From assembly GCA_942491465.1 (NCBI GenBank), contig CALOBA010000057.1:1-64000 (forward strand): a stretch of 64,000 nt of DNA, written 5' to 3'. The notes beneath the pieces were generated by a model. That model worked only from the letters and a program-made list of their open reading frames with translations, did no database searches and was not told where the DNA came from. This document shows, one piece after another, positions 18,268 to 25,448 of this stretch. The position numbers and the translations under genes were made by a program. Every line of letters starts with the position of its first letter. Position 1 is the first letter of the stretch. Source of the DNA: CALOBA01 sp942491465. GTDB lineage: Bacteria > Pseudomonadota > Gammaproteobacteria > Chromatiales > Chromatiaceae.

Positions 18268-18846
18268 TCAGCGGATACGGCCGACGACCTCGATGCCGCC
18301 AGCGGCGGGGCGCACGACGATCAGCTCGCCGGAGGCCGGGAACAGGCCGGTCAGGGCGGTGATATTGACCTGATGGGTCACCAGCACCAGCGGACCGTCG
18401 GCCTGATCCTGCTCGGCCTCGGCAGCGATCAGCGCCAACGCACCGGCGGTGCGCCCAGGCTCGGCGGCGCGGTCGCGGAAGAAGGAGTTGAGGGTCGGCG
18501 CCGGCACGACCTGGCCGAGCCCGAGCAATCGGGCGGTCTCCAGGCAGCGGCACCACTGGCTCGACTGCACCCGGGCGGCATCGATGCCATGCGCGCGAAA
18601 TCCCTCGCCGATGGCACGCGCCTGGGCGCGGCCCTCGGCATCCAGGTTTCGCTGGCTCGCGCAGTCGCCGAGCCGGAACGCCGCCGGATCGCCCATCCCA
18701 GGGGCCAGCGCGTGGCGCATCAACACCAGATGACCACCGTCGGCCAGCGCCCGCCAGAGCGGCTCGGCGGCAGGCGTTGATAACGGGATCGGCAGCCAGA
18801 TCAGGGCCAAGGCCGTTGCGACGATGACGTGCAGGTTTCGGGGCAT
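18268..18846 (-). CDS. Secreted histidine phosphatase family protein
   Basis: The 192-residue protein of the histidine phosphatase superfamily (branch 1) has the catalytic LMRHALAPG motif (His in RHA) near residue 43. The second histidine lies in VLVTHQVNITALTG toward the C-terminus, with conserved SxxxRCLETARLL between them. ATG at 18846 is chosen because GGAG lies 8 nt upstream; the longer frame adds a poor N-terminus. The first ~25 residues form a signal peptide (VIVATALALIWLPIP), so the enzyme is probably periplasmic. It converges with the TOPRIM-like gene, with 41 nt between stops. Confidence 0.85.
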   Translation of the reverse strand: MPRNLHVIVATALALIWLPIPLSTPAAEPLWRALADGGHLVLMRHALAPGMGDPAAFRLGDCASQRNLDAEGRAQARAIGEGFRAHGIDAARVQSSQWCRCLETARLLGLGQVVPAPTLNSFFRDRAAEPGRTAGALALIAAEAEQDQADGPLVLVTHQVNITALTGLFPASGELIVVRPAAGGIEVVGRIR

Positions 18847-19102
18847 CTCGGGGACTCCAGGCAGGACAAAGCGCAGCATCATGAACTGATCGACATCGAT
18901 TGGGACCAGTTTGTTCTGCATGGATGCTGCGCTCGCCCCCGCCCCAACTGCGGCGCAGATGCTCGCCCCAGCACCCCGCAGCGCGCACCACCTGCGTCAG
19001 TTCGTAGTCGGTTGAGCTTGCGAAACCCAGCATTCCAGAGGCTTCCAATGCCGGGATCGCTGGGTTTCGTACCTCAACCCAGCCGACGGGCTCAAGCCTG
19101 AT

Positions 19103-19238
19103 CGTCACGACGCTCCAGCGTCGTGACGCATCCGCCGCCGCTCCAGCGGCGCGTGGCCCCGCGAGCGCCCAGCGCCGTCGCCGTGCTCGTCCACGGGGCG
19201 CCGGAGCGCCCGGGCCACGCTACGACGCTGGAGCGTCG
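19103..19238. repeat. Cluster of three short-loop hairpins (GCTCCAGC-type)
   Basis: Three palindromes share a core with a 2-nt loop. 19103-19128 has perfect 12-bp arms around CC. 19136-19151 has 7-bp arms around CC. 19223-19238 has 7-bp arms around GG, the reverse complement of the CC-loop form. They lie in noncoding DNA upstream of the histidine phosphatase and look like a REP-type family. Confidence 0.6.
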
Positions 19239-19534
19239 TCGCGATCAAACGGCCTCGATCCCGGTGACCATCTCCGCCGCGCATCTGCCGGTAACGCTGC
19301 TGCTGCTCGTCGGCCTGCCTTGGCTGCGGCGACGGCCGCCGTGTCTGCGCCTTGGATGAAGGCAGTCAGGACTGCCGGGGCTGGCCGGTTCGATGATCAA
19401 GGCCCGGGCCGGCTGTGATCGTCGGAGCGGCCCGCCAGCCAGGCCCGGAAGCGGTGTCGGCAGCGCCTAGTCGGTTGATGGACGAGCCCCCACCTCGGCG
19501 GCATGGCAAGCCGTGGAAATGCCACCCGCGACGG

Positions 19535-20135
19535 GTCGGGGGCGGGACGCCCCCGCTCCGGGGAACAGCGACGTCTCGCCGCTGACCGGGCTTGTCGGCG
19601 AGCCGACGGCGCTCGGGGGCGGGACACCCCCGCTCCGGGGAGTGGGAGCAGCGGCGTCTCGCTGCTGAACGGGCCTGTCGGCGAGCCGACGGCGCTCGGG
19701 GGCGGGACGCCCCCGCTCCGGGGAGTGGGAGCAGCGGCGTCTCGCCGCTGAACGGGCTTGTCGGCGAGCCGACGGCGCTCGGGGGCGGGACGCCCCCGCT
19801 CCGGGGAGTGGGAGCAGCGGCGTCTCGCTGCTGACCGGGCCTGTCGGCGAGCCGACGGCGCTCGGGGGCGGGACGCCCCCGCTCCGGGGAGTGGGAGCAG
19901 CGGCGTCTCGCTGCTGAACGGGCCTGTCGGCGAGCCGACGGCGCTCGGGGGCGGGACGCCCCCGCTCCGGGGAGGGGAGCAGCGGCGTCTCGCCGCTGAA
20001 CGGGCTTGTCGGCGAGCCGACGGCGCTCGGGGGCGGGACGCCCCCGCTCCGGGGGGAGCAGCGGCGTCTCGCTGCTGACCGGGCCTGTCGGCGAGCCGAC
20101 GGCGCTCGGGGGCGGGACGCCCCCGCTCCGGGGAG
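19535..20135. repeat. 83-bp GC-rich tandem repeat, about eight copies
   Basis: A GC-rich unit is repeated with the GGGGGCGGGA core starting at 19538, 19615, 19698, 19781, 19864, 19947, 20029 and 20108 (spacings 77, 83, 83, 83, 83, 82, 79). Each unit contains three perfect hairpins: GGGGGCG/CGCCCCC, CAGCGGCG/CGCCGCTG, and GTCGGC/GCCGAC. Copies differ by a few single bases and small indels. Long Pro/Arg/Ala frames cross the array in several frames and are regarded as by-products of the composition. No start or RBS suggests that the array is translated. Confidence 0.9.
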
Positions 20136-20307
20136 GGCGGATAAGCGACAGCGCATCCGCCGCTCCTCCACCGACAGCCCATCACGTAGCAGCGAGACCG
20201 AGCCGGCCGGCGGACCACTAGACCGAGCGAGGCGCAGACTGCTGTGCTCGAGGACGGGAAGGTCGCCGGTGGCCAGGGCGCCGAGGAGGAATCCCCCGAT
20301 GGCCAGC

Positions 20308-20460
20308 CTAGTGCTTTGCCGCGAAAATTCCGAGACCGCCCGCAGCTGTGGGAGCGATTTGCAATCGCGACCGCCGCGACGCGGAAGTCGCGACTGCAAG
20401 TCGCTCCCACAGCGCCAATTGGGCATGCCGGCGGTCTTGGGACTTCCGCAGCGGTGCACT
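20308..20460 (+). repeat. 153-bp dispersed palindromic repeat, copy 1
   Basis: This 153-bp segment recurs nearly identically at 29894-30046. It begins CTAGTGC, and the right end reads GCACT. Inside it carries a long imperfect hairpin of about 24-bp arms (TGTGGGAGCGA ... TCGCTCCCACA), of REP/BIME character. It lies directly upstream of a truncated gene. Confidence 0.85.
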
Positions 20461-20471
20461 GGACTCCGGCC

Positions 20472-20746
20472 ATGCCCAGCAGCCACCCGCCGCAACCGGT
20501 CTGCGTCCACTGCCGCTCAGAACTCGCCGCCGACCCGCAGGGGCGGCACCTGCCATGCGCAGGCTGCCAGGGACGCTTTCCGCTGGTGCACGAGCGCCTG
20601 CCGATCCTGGTCGCCGACCCCGCGCAGTACATCGCCGGGGAGCGGCTTGTCCACGCCCATCTGGCGAGCCAGATCGAGACCACCGCGGCGCACTACCCGG
20701 AGACGTCGCCGATCGGTCCCCGTCGCATCGCCGCTGCAGGCAGCGC
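20472..20746 (+). pseudogene. Truncated methyltransferase-like gene, zinc-ribbon N-terminus only
   Basis: The frame from ATG 20472 encodes about 91 residues that look like a real protein start: two CxxC pairs (CVHC and CAGC) in a Trm112-like zinc ribbon, then FPLVHERLPILVADPAQYI. This layout is typical of the N-terminal zinc domain in some class I SAM methyltransferases. The similarity ends at about 20746, exactly where the antisense DsrE-like gene begins; beyond that the frame is only antisense sequence. The methyltransferase domain is therefore missing. It sits next to a dispersed repeat, and a rearrangement probably removed the 3' part. The family identification is tentative. Confidence 0.5.
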
Positions 20747-21196
20747 CTACCAGCTCAGCGTCTTCACATTCGGATCGAACAGCAGACCCAGCACCAGGTC
20801 CTGGTTGCCCATCTGCACGCCGTCGATGAAGTCGTCCTCGGTCAGCCCGGCGGCCTTGGAGCAGGCCCCGCAGGCGATCACCAGGCCGCCATCGGCGACG
20901 AACGCCTGCAGCATGTCCTGGATCGAACGCCCCTCGGCCTTCATCAGCCCATGGACGTGGGAGGCACGACGCTTATCGGCCAGGTAGATGCCGCGGACAT
21001 TGAGCCAGATGGCCACCGGCTTGTGGCCGCGTTTGAGGACCTTTTCGTGGGCGAACAGGATCGCCTTGGCGGCGGCCCAGGTGTCGTCGGTGGTCAGGTT
21101 GACGAACAGCCCGCCCTTGGCCTCTTCGGCACTGGCCACGGGGGCCGAGGCGATGATGGCCAACAGCAGTGCGAGCGTGAGCATGATCGGTTTCAT
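20747..21196 (-). CDS. Secreted DsrE/DsrF-like family protein
   Basis: The 149-aa product begins at ATG 21196, preceded by GAGGAG, and has a clear signal peptide (LTLALLLAIIASAPVASA). The mature part shows the DsrE fold signatures: GLFVNLTTDDTWAAAKAI near the start, a KPVAIWLNVRG strand, and VIACGACSKAAGL with a CGAC pair. DsrE-type proteins handle sulfur or persulfides; a periplasmic version fits a sulfur-oxidising organism. It is 92 nt downstream of the porin gene on the same strand. The actual substrate is unknown. Confidence 0.85.
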   Translation of the reverse strand: MKPIMLTLALLLAIIASAPVASAEEAKGGLFVNLTTDDTWAAAKAILFAHEKVLKRGHKPVAIWLNVRGIYLADKRRASHVHGLMKAEGRSIQDMLQAFVADGGLVIACGACSKAAGLTEDDFIDGVQMGNQDLVLGLLFDPNVKTLSW

Positions 21197-21288
21197 CTGC
21201 AGGATCTCCTCTACGGGTTGGGGAATGTGGACGGCGTAGCCGCGACATCGGCGCTGCCGAGTCGCCCGGAGACTTCCGCCATGTTGCG

Positions 21289-22614
21289 TTAGAACTTGGC
21301 CCAGAGCCGCACCGCGAAGCGGTCGTCGACATCGGCCAGGATCCGATTCGGCAGCGATGCGCCGGTCAGATGGGGGGCATCGACGTCGCGGAATTGGTAG
21401 TCGGCGAGCACCCGCACCCGCGGGCTGAAACGGTAGGTGGTGCCCAGGGTCAGGGTATCGAAGCGTCGCTCGGTCACGCGGCTGTCGGTGCCGCGGTTCA
21501 GCCAATCGTAGCGGGCGCGCAGCTCCCAGCGCCCGAACAGGCTGTAGCCCAGGTCCACATAGCCACCGTCCGCCTCGCTCTCCGGCAGCAGGTTGTAGGA
21601 GGCCGTCACCAGGCCGTTGTTGCTGATGGAGCCCGGGACCGCGACCCCATCGGTGCCGTGGAAGATCATGCCGTCGCCCTTGATCCACTCCCCGGCGGCC
21701 CGCCAAGGTCCCTGTCGGAAGGTCAGGCCCAGGCCGTAGCGGGTGCGGTCGAAGCCCTGCTTGATCTGTCGCAGACCGACGCGCAAGTCGCGCTCCCCGG
21801 TCTGATACCAGCCGGTCAGCCTGAGCCCGTCGCGCAGCGGCCCCTTGCCGCCGAGCATCCACTCCGAACTCCAGTAGGCGTGCCATTCCGGCGTTCCGCT
21901 GCCCATGCCGTTGTAGATGGCCAGGCCGCTGCCCGTGCCGGCCATGACGGCGTAGGTGTGCTCCCAGCGGCCGGTGCGGAAGGCGTCGAACAGCTGCACG
22001 CCGGTGTCGCGCCAGCCGCTGGCCGGACCGGTGGGTGCATTGGCGTTGTCGATGGGGAGACCGTCGCTGGCAAACGGCCGCTCGTTGACGATCTGCCCGC
22101 TGACGCTGCTGACGTTGATGTAGTCGCGCATCGCCGCCGGGGTGAGGCCCTCCTCGGAGCCGGGATACTTGAACTGGCCGATGCGCAGGCGCGCATGGGG
22201 GATCAGGCTCAGGGTGATGCTGGCGTCGGTGAACTTGACGTTCGGCGTGCCGTTCTGGGAGATCGGGTTGTCACCGGCCAATGGCGAGATCCAGTAGTTG
22301 AGCTTGCCGCCCAACAGCTTGCCGCGCACGCCGAGGCGCACATGGGACACCTGCAGGGCGGCGCTGTCTTCCAGGCGCGGCGGGATTTGATTCAACGCCA
22401 TCGGCTGGCCCTGCCAAGGCCCCGCCGGCAGCCGGTTGTCGCCGGTGCGCTGGTAGTCGATGCCTAGGACCCCGAAGGGGCGAACGGCCGGGGCGGCAGC
22501 GGGCTCGGTGCCCCGCAGCATGACCCAGTTGGCGGACCAGGCCGGGGCGGCGGAGATGGCGGTGACGAAGAGGATCGCGCGGATGGCGACGCGGGAGGGG
22601 GTCGTTTTGATCAT
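21289..22614 (-). CDS. Outer-membrane porin (OprO/OprP-like phosphate-selective porin family)
   Basis: The 441-aa product starts at ATG 22614 with a signal peptide (ILFVTAISAAPAWSA). It consists of alternating beta-strand-like segments and ends in Trp-Ala-Lys-Phe, the aromatic C-terminus used for BAM-dependent insertion. Regions such as LRIGQFKYPGSEE and YGLGLTFRQGPW are characteristic of the phosphate-selective porin O/P group. Its specificity cannot be read from sequence. Upstream lies a 470-nt divergent region shared with the spermidine-synthase-like gene. Confidence 0.88.
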   Translation of the reverse strand: MIKTTPSRVAIRAILFVTAISAAPAWSANWVMLRGTEPAAAPAVRPFGVLGIDYQRTGDNRLPAGPWQGQPMALNQIPPRLEDSAALQVSHVRLGVRGKLLGGKLNYWISPLAGDNPISQNGTPNVKFTDASITLSLIPHARLRIGQFKYPGSEEGLTPAAMRDYINVSSVSGQIVNERPFASDGLPIDNANAPTGPASGWRDTGVQLFDAFRTGRWEHTYAVMAGTGSGLAIYNGMGSGTPEWHAYWSSEWMLGGKGPLRDGLRLTGWYQTGERDLRVGLRQIKQGFDRTRYGLGLTFRQGPWRAAGEWIKGDGMIFHGTDGVAVPGSISNNGLVTASYNLLPESEADGGYVDLGYSLFGRWELRARYDWLNRGTDSRVTERRFDTLTLGTTYRFSPRVRVLADYQFRDVDAPHLTGASLPNRILADVDDRFAVRLWAKF

Positions 22615-23084
22615 CGATGCTTGCGTACAGCTGCGTGGCATCGAGCGCGACTGCTGCCGGCTCTGCGGGGGCGCGATGTTAACCCGGGGCGCTCCCCGGG
22701 TCCAACGGGCGCGCCCTGGCCCAGCGCAGCCGGCGCTCGCGCCGGCAATGCCGGGTCTCCCAAGCTCAATCCAGCCGACGAGGCGGTGCAAGGTCCGGCG
22801 TCTCGACCGAAGCGGAGAAGGCACGGGAATGGCGCTTCGGCAGCTTCGAGGAATTCACCGAAGGCCACAAGAACGGATCGTTGTCGGCGCCCGCGTGGAT
22901 GCCCTCCACGGGCGCGTGCCCTGAGGTTCGGTCCGCTATAATCCGCGGCCCACGCGACAGCGCCCGTTGGCGATCACCCGTCGTCAGGGCAACCAGGCGC
23001 CGACGCCCCCGCAGCCGCAGGATGCTTGCCGACATCGATGGGGCATCGCTTCGGCGCCAAGGCGCCAAGACCAGCGACCGATCC
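22615..23084. other. Divergent intergenic region with one promoter-like box
   Basis: 470 nt between the porin and the spermidine-synthase-like gene. A TATAAT box is at 22937-22942, but its -35 is weak. A stretch at about 22800-22920 reads as plausible protein in one frame (for instance RFGSFEEF) without start or stop support. It may be a gene remnant, but no function is claimed. Confidence 0.4.
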
Positions 23085-24629
23085 ATGCACACACCGCCAA
23101 CAAAACCCCAACCAGCCTCGACCCGCGCCACGCTGCTCGGCTACGCGCTGACGGTCCTGCTCAGCTCCGCGCTGCTGCTGGTGCTGGAGATCGTCGCCGG
23201 GCGGCTGGCGGCGCCCTATGTGGGCGTCTCGCTGTACACCTGGACGGCGATCATCGGCGTCATCCTGGCCGGGCTGTCGCTGGGCAACTGGCTCGGCGGG
23301 GTCTGGGCCGATCGCGGTGCCGGACCGGGCGCGGCGGGGCTGGTGCTGGCCGCCGGCGGGCTGTATTGCCTGGCGGGACTGGCGGCGCTGGATCTGCTCG
23401 GCGCGGCCATTCAGGACCGGGGGCTGACGCTGTTGCAGGCGAGCTTCGGCTTTGCACTGGCGCTGTTCTTCGTGCCGGCGGCGCTGATCGGCGTGGTCAC
23501 GCCGCTGCTCACCACGCTGGCGCTGCGGCTCGACCCGCGCGCCGGCCATGTGGTGGGCCGGATGCATGCGCTGGCCGCCATCGGCAGCATCGCCGGCACC
23601 TTTGCCGCCGGCTGGTGGCTGGTGCAGACCATCGGCAGCCGTGCCATCGTGCTCGGCACCGGGCTGGCCCTGCTGGCGCTGGCCCTGCCCTTCCTGCGCG
23701 GGGTGCATCGCGCCGTGCACATCGGCCTGGGGCTGCTGCTACTCGCCGCCGCCCTGGTGCTCGGCCTGCGCGGCGCGCTGGCCGACAGCTGCGACGAGGA
23801 GAGCGCCTACTTCTGCATCCGCGTCGTCGATCAGAGCGCCGCGGCCCCGTTCGGCGAGGCCCGCGGCCTGGTGCTCGACCACCTGCTGCATGGCATCAAC
23901 CACCGCCAAGAGCCGGCACTGCTGATCGCGCCCTATGTCCAGGCCCTGGACGTGATCGCCCAGACCCGCTTCGGCGAGCGCTATCAGGCCGGCCTGGATT
24001 GGTTCTTCGCCGGCGGCGGCGCCTACAGTCTGCCGAGGGCGGTGCGCGCGCAAAGCCCGGCGGCGCGGATCACCGTCGCCGAGCTGGACCCGGCCGTGAC
24101 CCGCATGGCCCAAGAACGGCTGTTCCTGGACCCCACCGGCATGACCATCCGGCACCAGGACGCCCGCCGGGCCCTGCGCCAGACCCCCGGCCCCTTCGAT
24201 GTGATCGTCGGCGACGTCTTCCACGATGTGGCCATCCCGCCGCACTTGATCACCCGCGAATTCGCCGCCCTGGTCCGCGACCGGCTGACCCCGGACGGCC
24301 TCTATCTGCTCAACGTCGTCGACGCCTTCCCGGACCCGCGGCTGATCAAGACCGTGGTCAAGACCCTGGGCAGCGAGTTTGCGCAGGTCGACATCTGGAT
24401 GGAGGGCGCGCCCGAGCACGAACGGGTCACCTTCGTCGTCAGCGCCACCAACGGCGCTGCGCTGCCCGAGCGCATCGACGCCGCCAGCGGACTGCCGCGG
24501 ACCTGGTATCGGGCCACCGAGGCAGTCATGGGCTTCGGCACGCCGGCGGCGGCGCTGCCGGTGCTCACCGACGACTTCGCCCCGGTGGAGGGGCTGATCG
24601 CCGAGCTGCTGATCGGTGCCGACGGTTGA
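23085..24629 (+). CDS. Membrane-anchored spermidine-synthase-like protein (fused MFS/aminopropyltransferase type)
   Basis: The 514-aa product has at least six hydrophobic segments in the N-terminal half (first around residues 18-33), then a soluble C-terminal class I Rossmann domain of the polyamine aminopropyltransferase family. GGGAYSLPRAV stands in for the SAM-binding GGG(D/E)G loop, and VAELDPAVTRMA and DVIVGDVFHD contain the conserved acidic residues. Members of this fused family often do not synthesise spermidine. ATG at 23085 is one of several in-frame starts (another at 23022). It lies downstream of a TATAAT box at 22937. Confidence 0.85.
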   Translation: MHTPPTKPQPASTRATLLGYALTVLLSSALLLVLEIVAGRLAAPYVGVSLYTWTAIIGVILAGLSLGNWLGGVWADRGAGPGAAGLVLAAGGLYCLAGLAALDLLGAAIQDRGLTLLQASFGFALALFFVPAALIGVVTPLLTTLALRLDPRAGHVVGRMHALAAIGSIAGTFAAGWWLVQTIGSRAIVLGTGLALLALALPFLRGVHRAVHIGLGLLLLAAALVLGLRGALADSCDEESAYFCIRVVDQSAAAPFGEARGLVLDHLLHGINHRQEPALLIAPYVQALDVIAQTRFGERYQAGLDWFFAGGGAYSLPRAVRAQSPAARITVAELDPAVTRMAQERLFLDPTGMTIRHQDARRALRQTPGPFDVIVGDVFHDVAIPPHLITREFAALVRDRLTPDGLYLLNVVDAFPDPRLIKTVVKTLGSEFAQVDIWMEGAPEHERVTFVVSATNGAALPERIDAASGLPRTWYRATEAVMGFGTPAAALPVLTDDFAPVEGLIAELLIGADG

Positions 24630-24650
24630 GCCCTGGGAGTCGACGGCAGC

Positions 24651-24716
<66 letters not shown>

Positions 24717-24793
24717 GAACGGTGCGCTTTTTTGCATCGCCTTGACGCGGCTTTATTTAATGACCACCCCTGCCCGTTGGACCGGAGACCGCC

Positions 24794-25267
24794 ATGCCCA
24801 TGACCATCACCTCCCCCGCCTTCACCGATGGCGGCGCCATCCCCACCCAATACACCTGCGCGGGCGAGGACATCTCCGTGCCGCTGAGCTTCGCCGGCGT
24901 CCCTGCCGAGGCCGAGAGCCTGGTGCTGATCGTCGATGATCCCGACGCCCCGGACCCCGCCGCCCCGCTTATGACCTATGTCCACTGGGTCCTCTACAAC
25001 CTCCCGCCCGACTGCACCGGCCTGCCCGAGGCCAGCACCGCCGCCAACCTCCCACCCGGCACCGGCGAAGGCACCAACGACTGGAACCGCACCGGCTACG
25101 GCGGCCCCTGCCCCCCCATCGGCCGCCACCGCTACTTCCACAAGCTCTATGCCCTCGACACCCGCCTAGGCGACCTCGGCCAGCCGAACAAGGCCACCGT
25201 CGAGGCCGTGATGAAGGGCCACATCATCGCCGAGGCCTACCTCGTGGGGACTTATCAAAAGCCGTAG
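24794..25267 (+). CDS. YbhB/YbcL family phosphatidylethanolamine-binding protein (Raf kinase inhibitor-like)
   Basis: The 157-aa protein has the full set of PEBP motifs: DDPDAP around residues 48-53, VHWVLYN, GPCPP in the ligand pocket, and HRYFHKLYALD. It has no signal peptide, so it is probably cytoplasmic. Bacterial PEBPs bind small anionic ligands; the role is unclear. It lies 165 nt after the spermidine-synthase-like gene, with a hexamer array in between. Confidence 0.92.
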   Translation: MPMTITSPAFTDGGAIPTQYTCAGEDISVPLSFAGVPAEAESLVLIVDDPDAPDPAAPLMTYVHWVLYNLPPDCTGLPEASTAANLPPGTGEGTNDWNRTGYGGPCPPIGRHRYFHKLYALDTRLGDLGQPNKATVEAVMKGHIIAEAYLVGTYQKP

Positions 25268-25292
25268 CCGGACTTGCGTGTAGCCCCGGGTG

Positions 25293-25310
25293 GGCCGGCT
25301 TCAGCCGGCC
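25293..25310. repeat. Short-loop hairpin after the PEBP gene
   Basis: A perfect 8-bp stem GGCCGGCT/AGCCGGCC with a TC loop, 26 nt after the stop codon. No U-tract follows, so it is a REP-like hairpin rather than a standard terminator. Confidence 0.55.
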
Positions 25311-25448
25311 GCACCGGACTATCTGTGTCTCGCGCAGATCATGTTGATGGGTCTATTGATCTCCAAGTTGGCACTGTTTTTCCGGCAAACCTGCCCAACG
25401 CCGCAAGGCGGGCCGACAATGACCGCTCATTTTGGGGAAAAATCAGGC

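Noticed and set aside
19535..20135. CRISPR array
   Set aside because: The units are contiguous, 83 bp long and have no unique spacers; no cas genes are nearby.
20140..20305. A protein-like stretch on the minus strand between the tandem repeat and the 153-bp repeat
   Set aside because: It reads plausibly over about 50 residues (for instance AIGGFLLGALATGDLP), but it has no start and runs into repeats on both sides. It may be a relic but cannot be assigned.
19397..20683. Long Pro/Arg/Ala-rich frames across the tandem repeat
   Set aside because: They arise from the repeat composition, exist in several frames at once, and lack start signals.
22800..22920. A plausible small gene between the porin and the spermidine-synthase-like gene
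   Set aside because: The frame reads protein-like for about 40 residues, but start, RBS and homology are missing.
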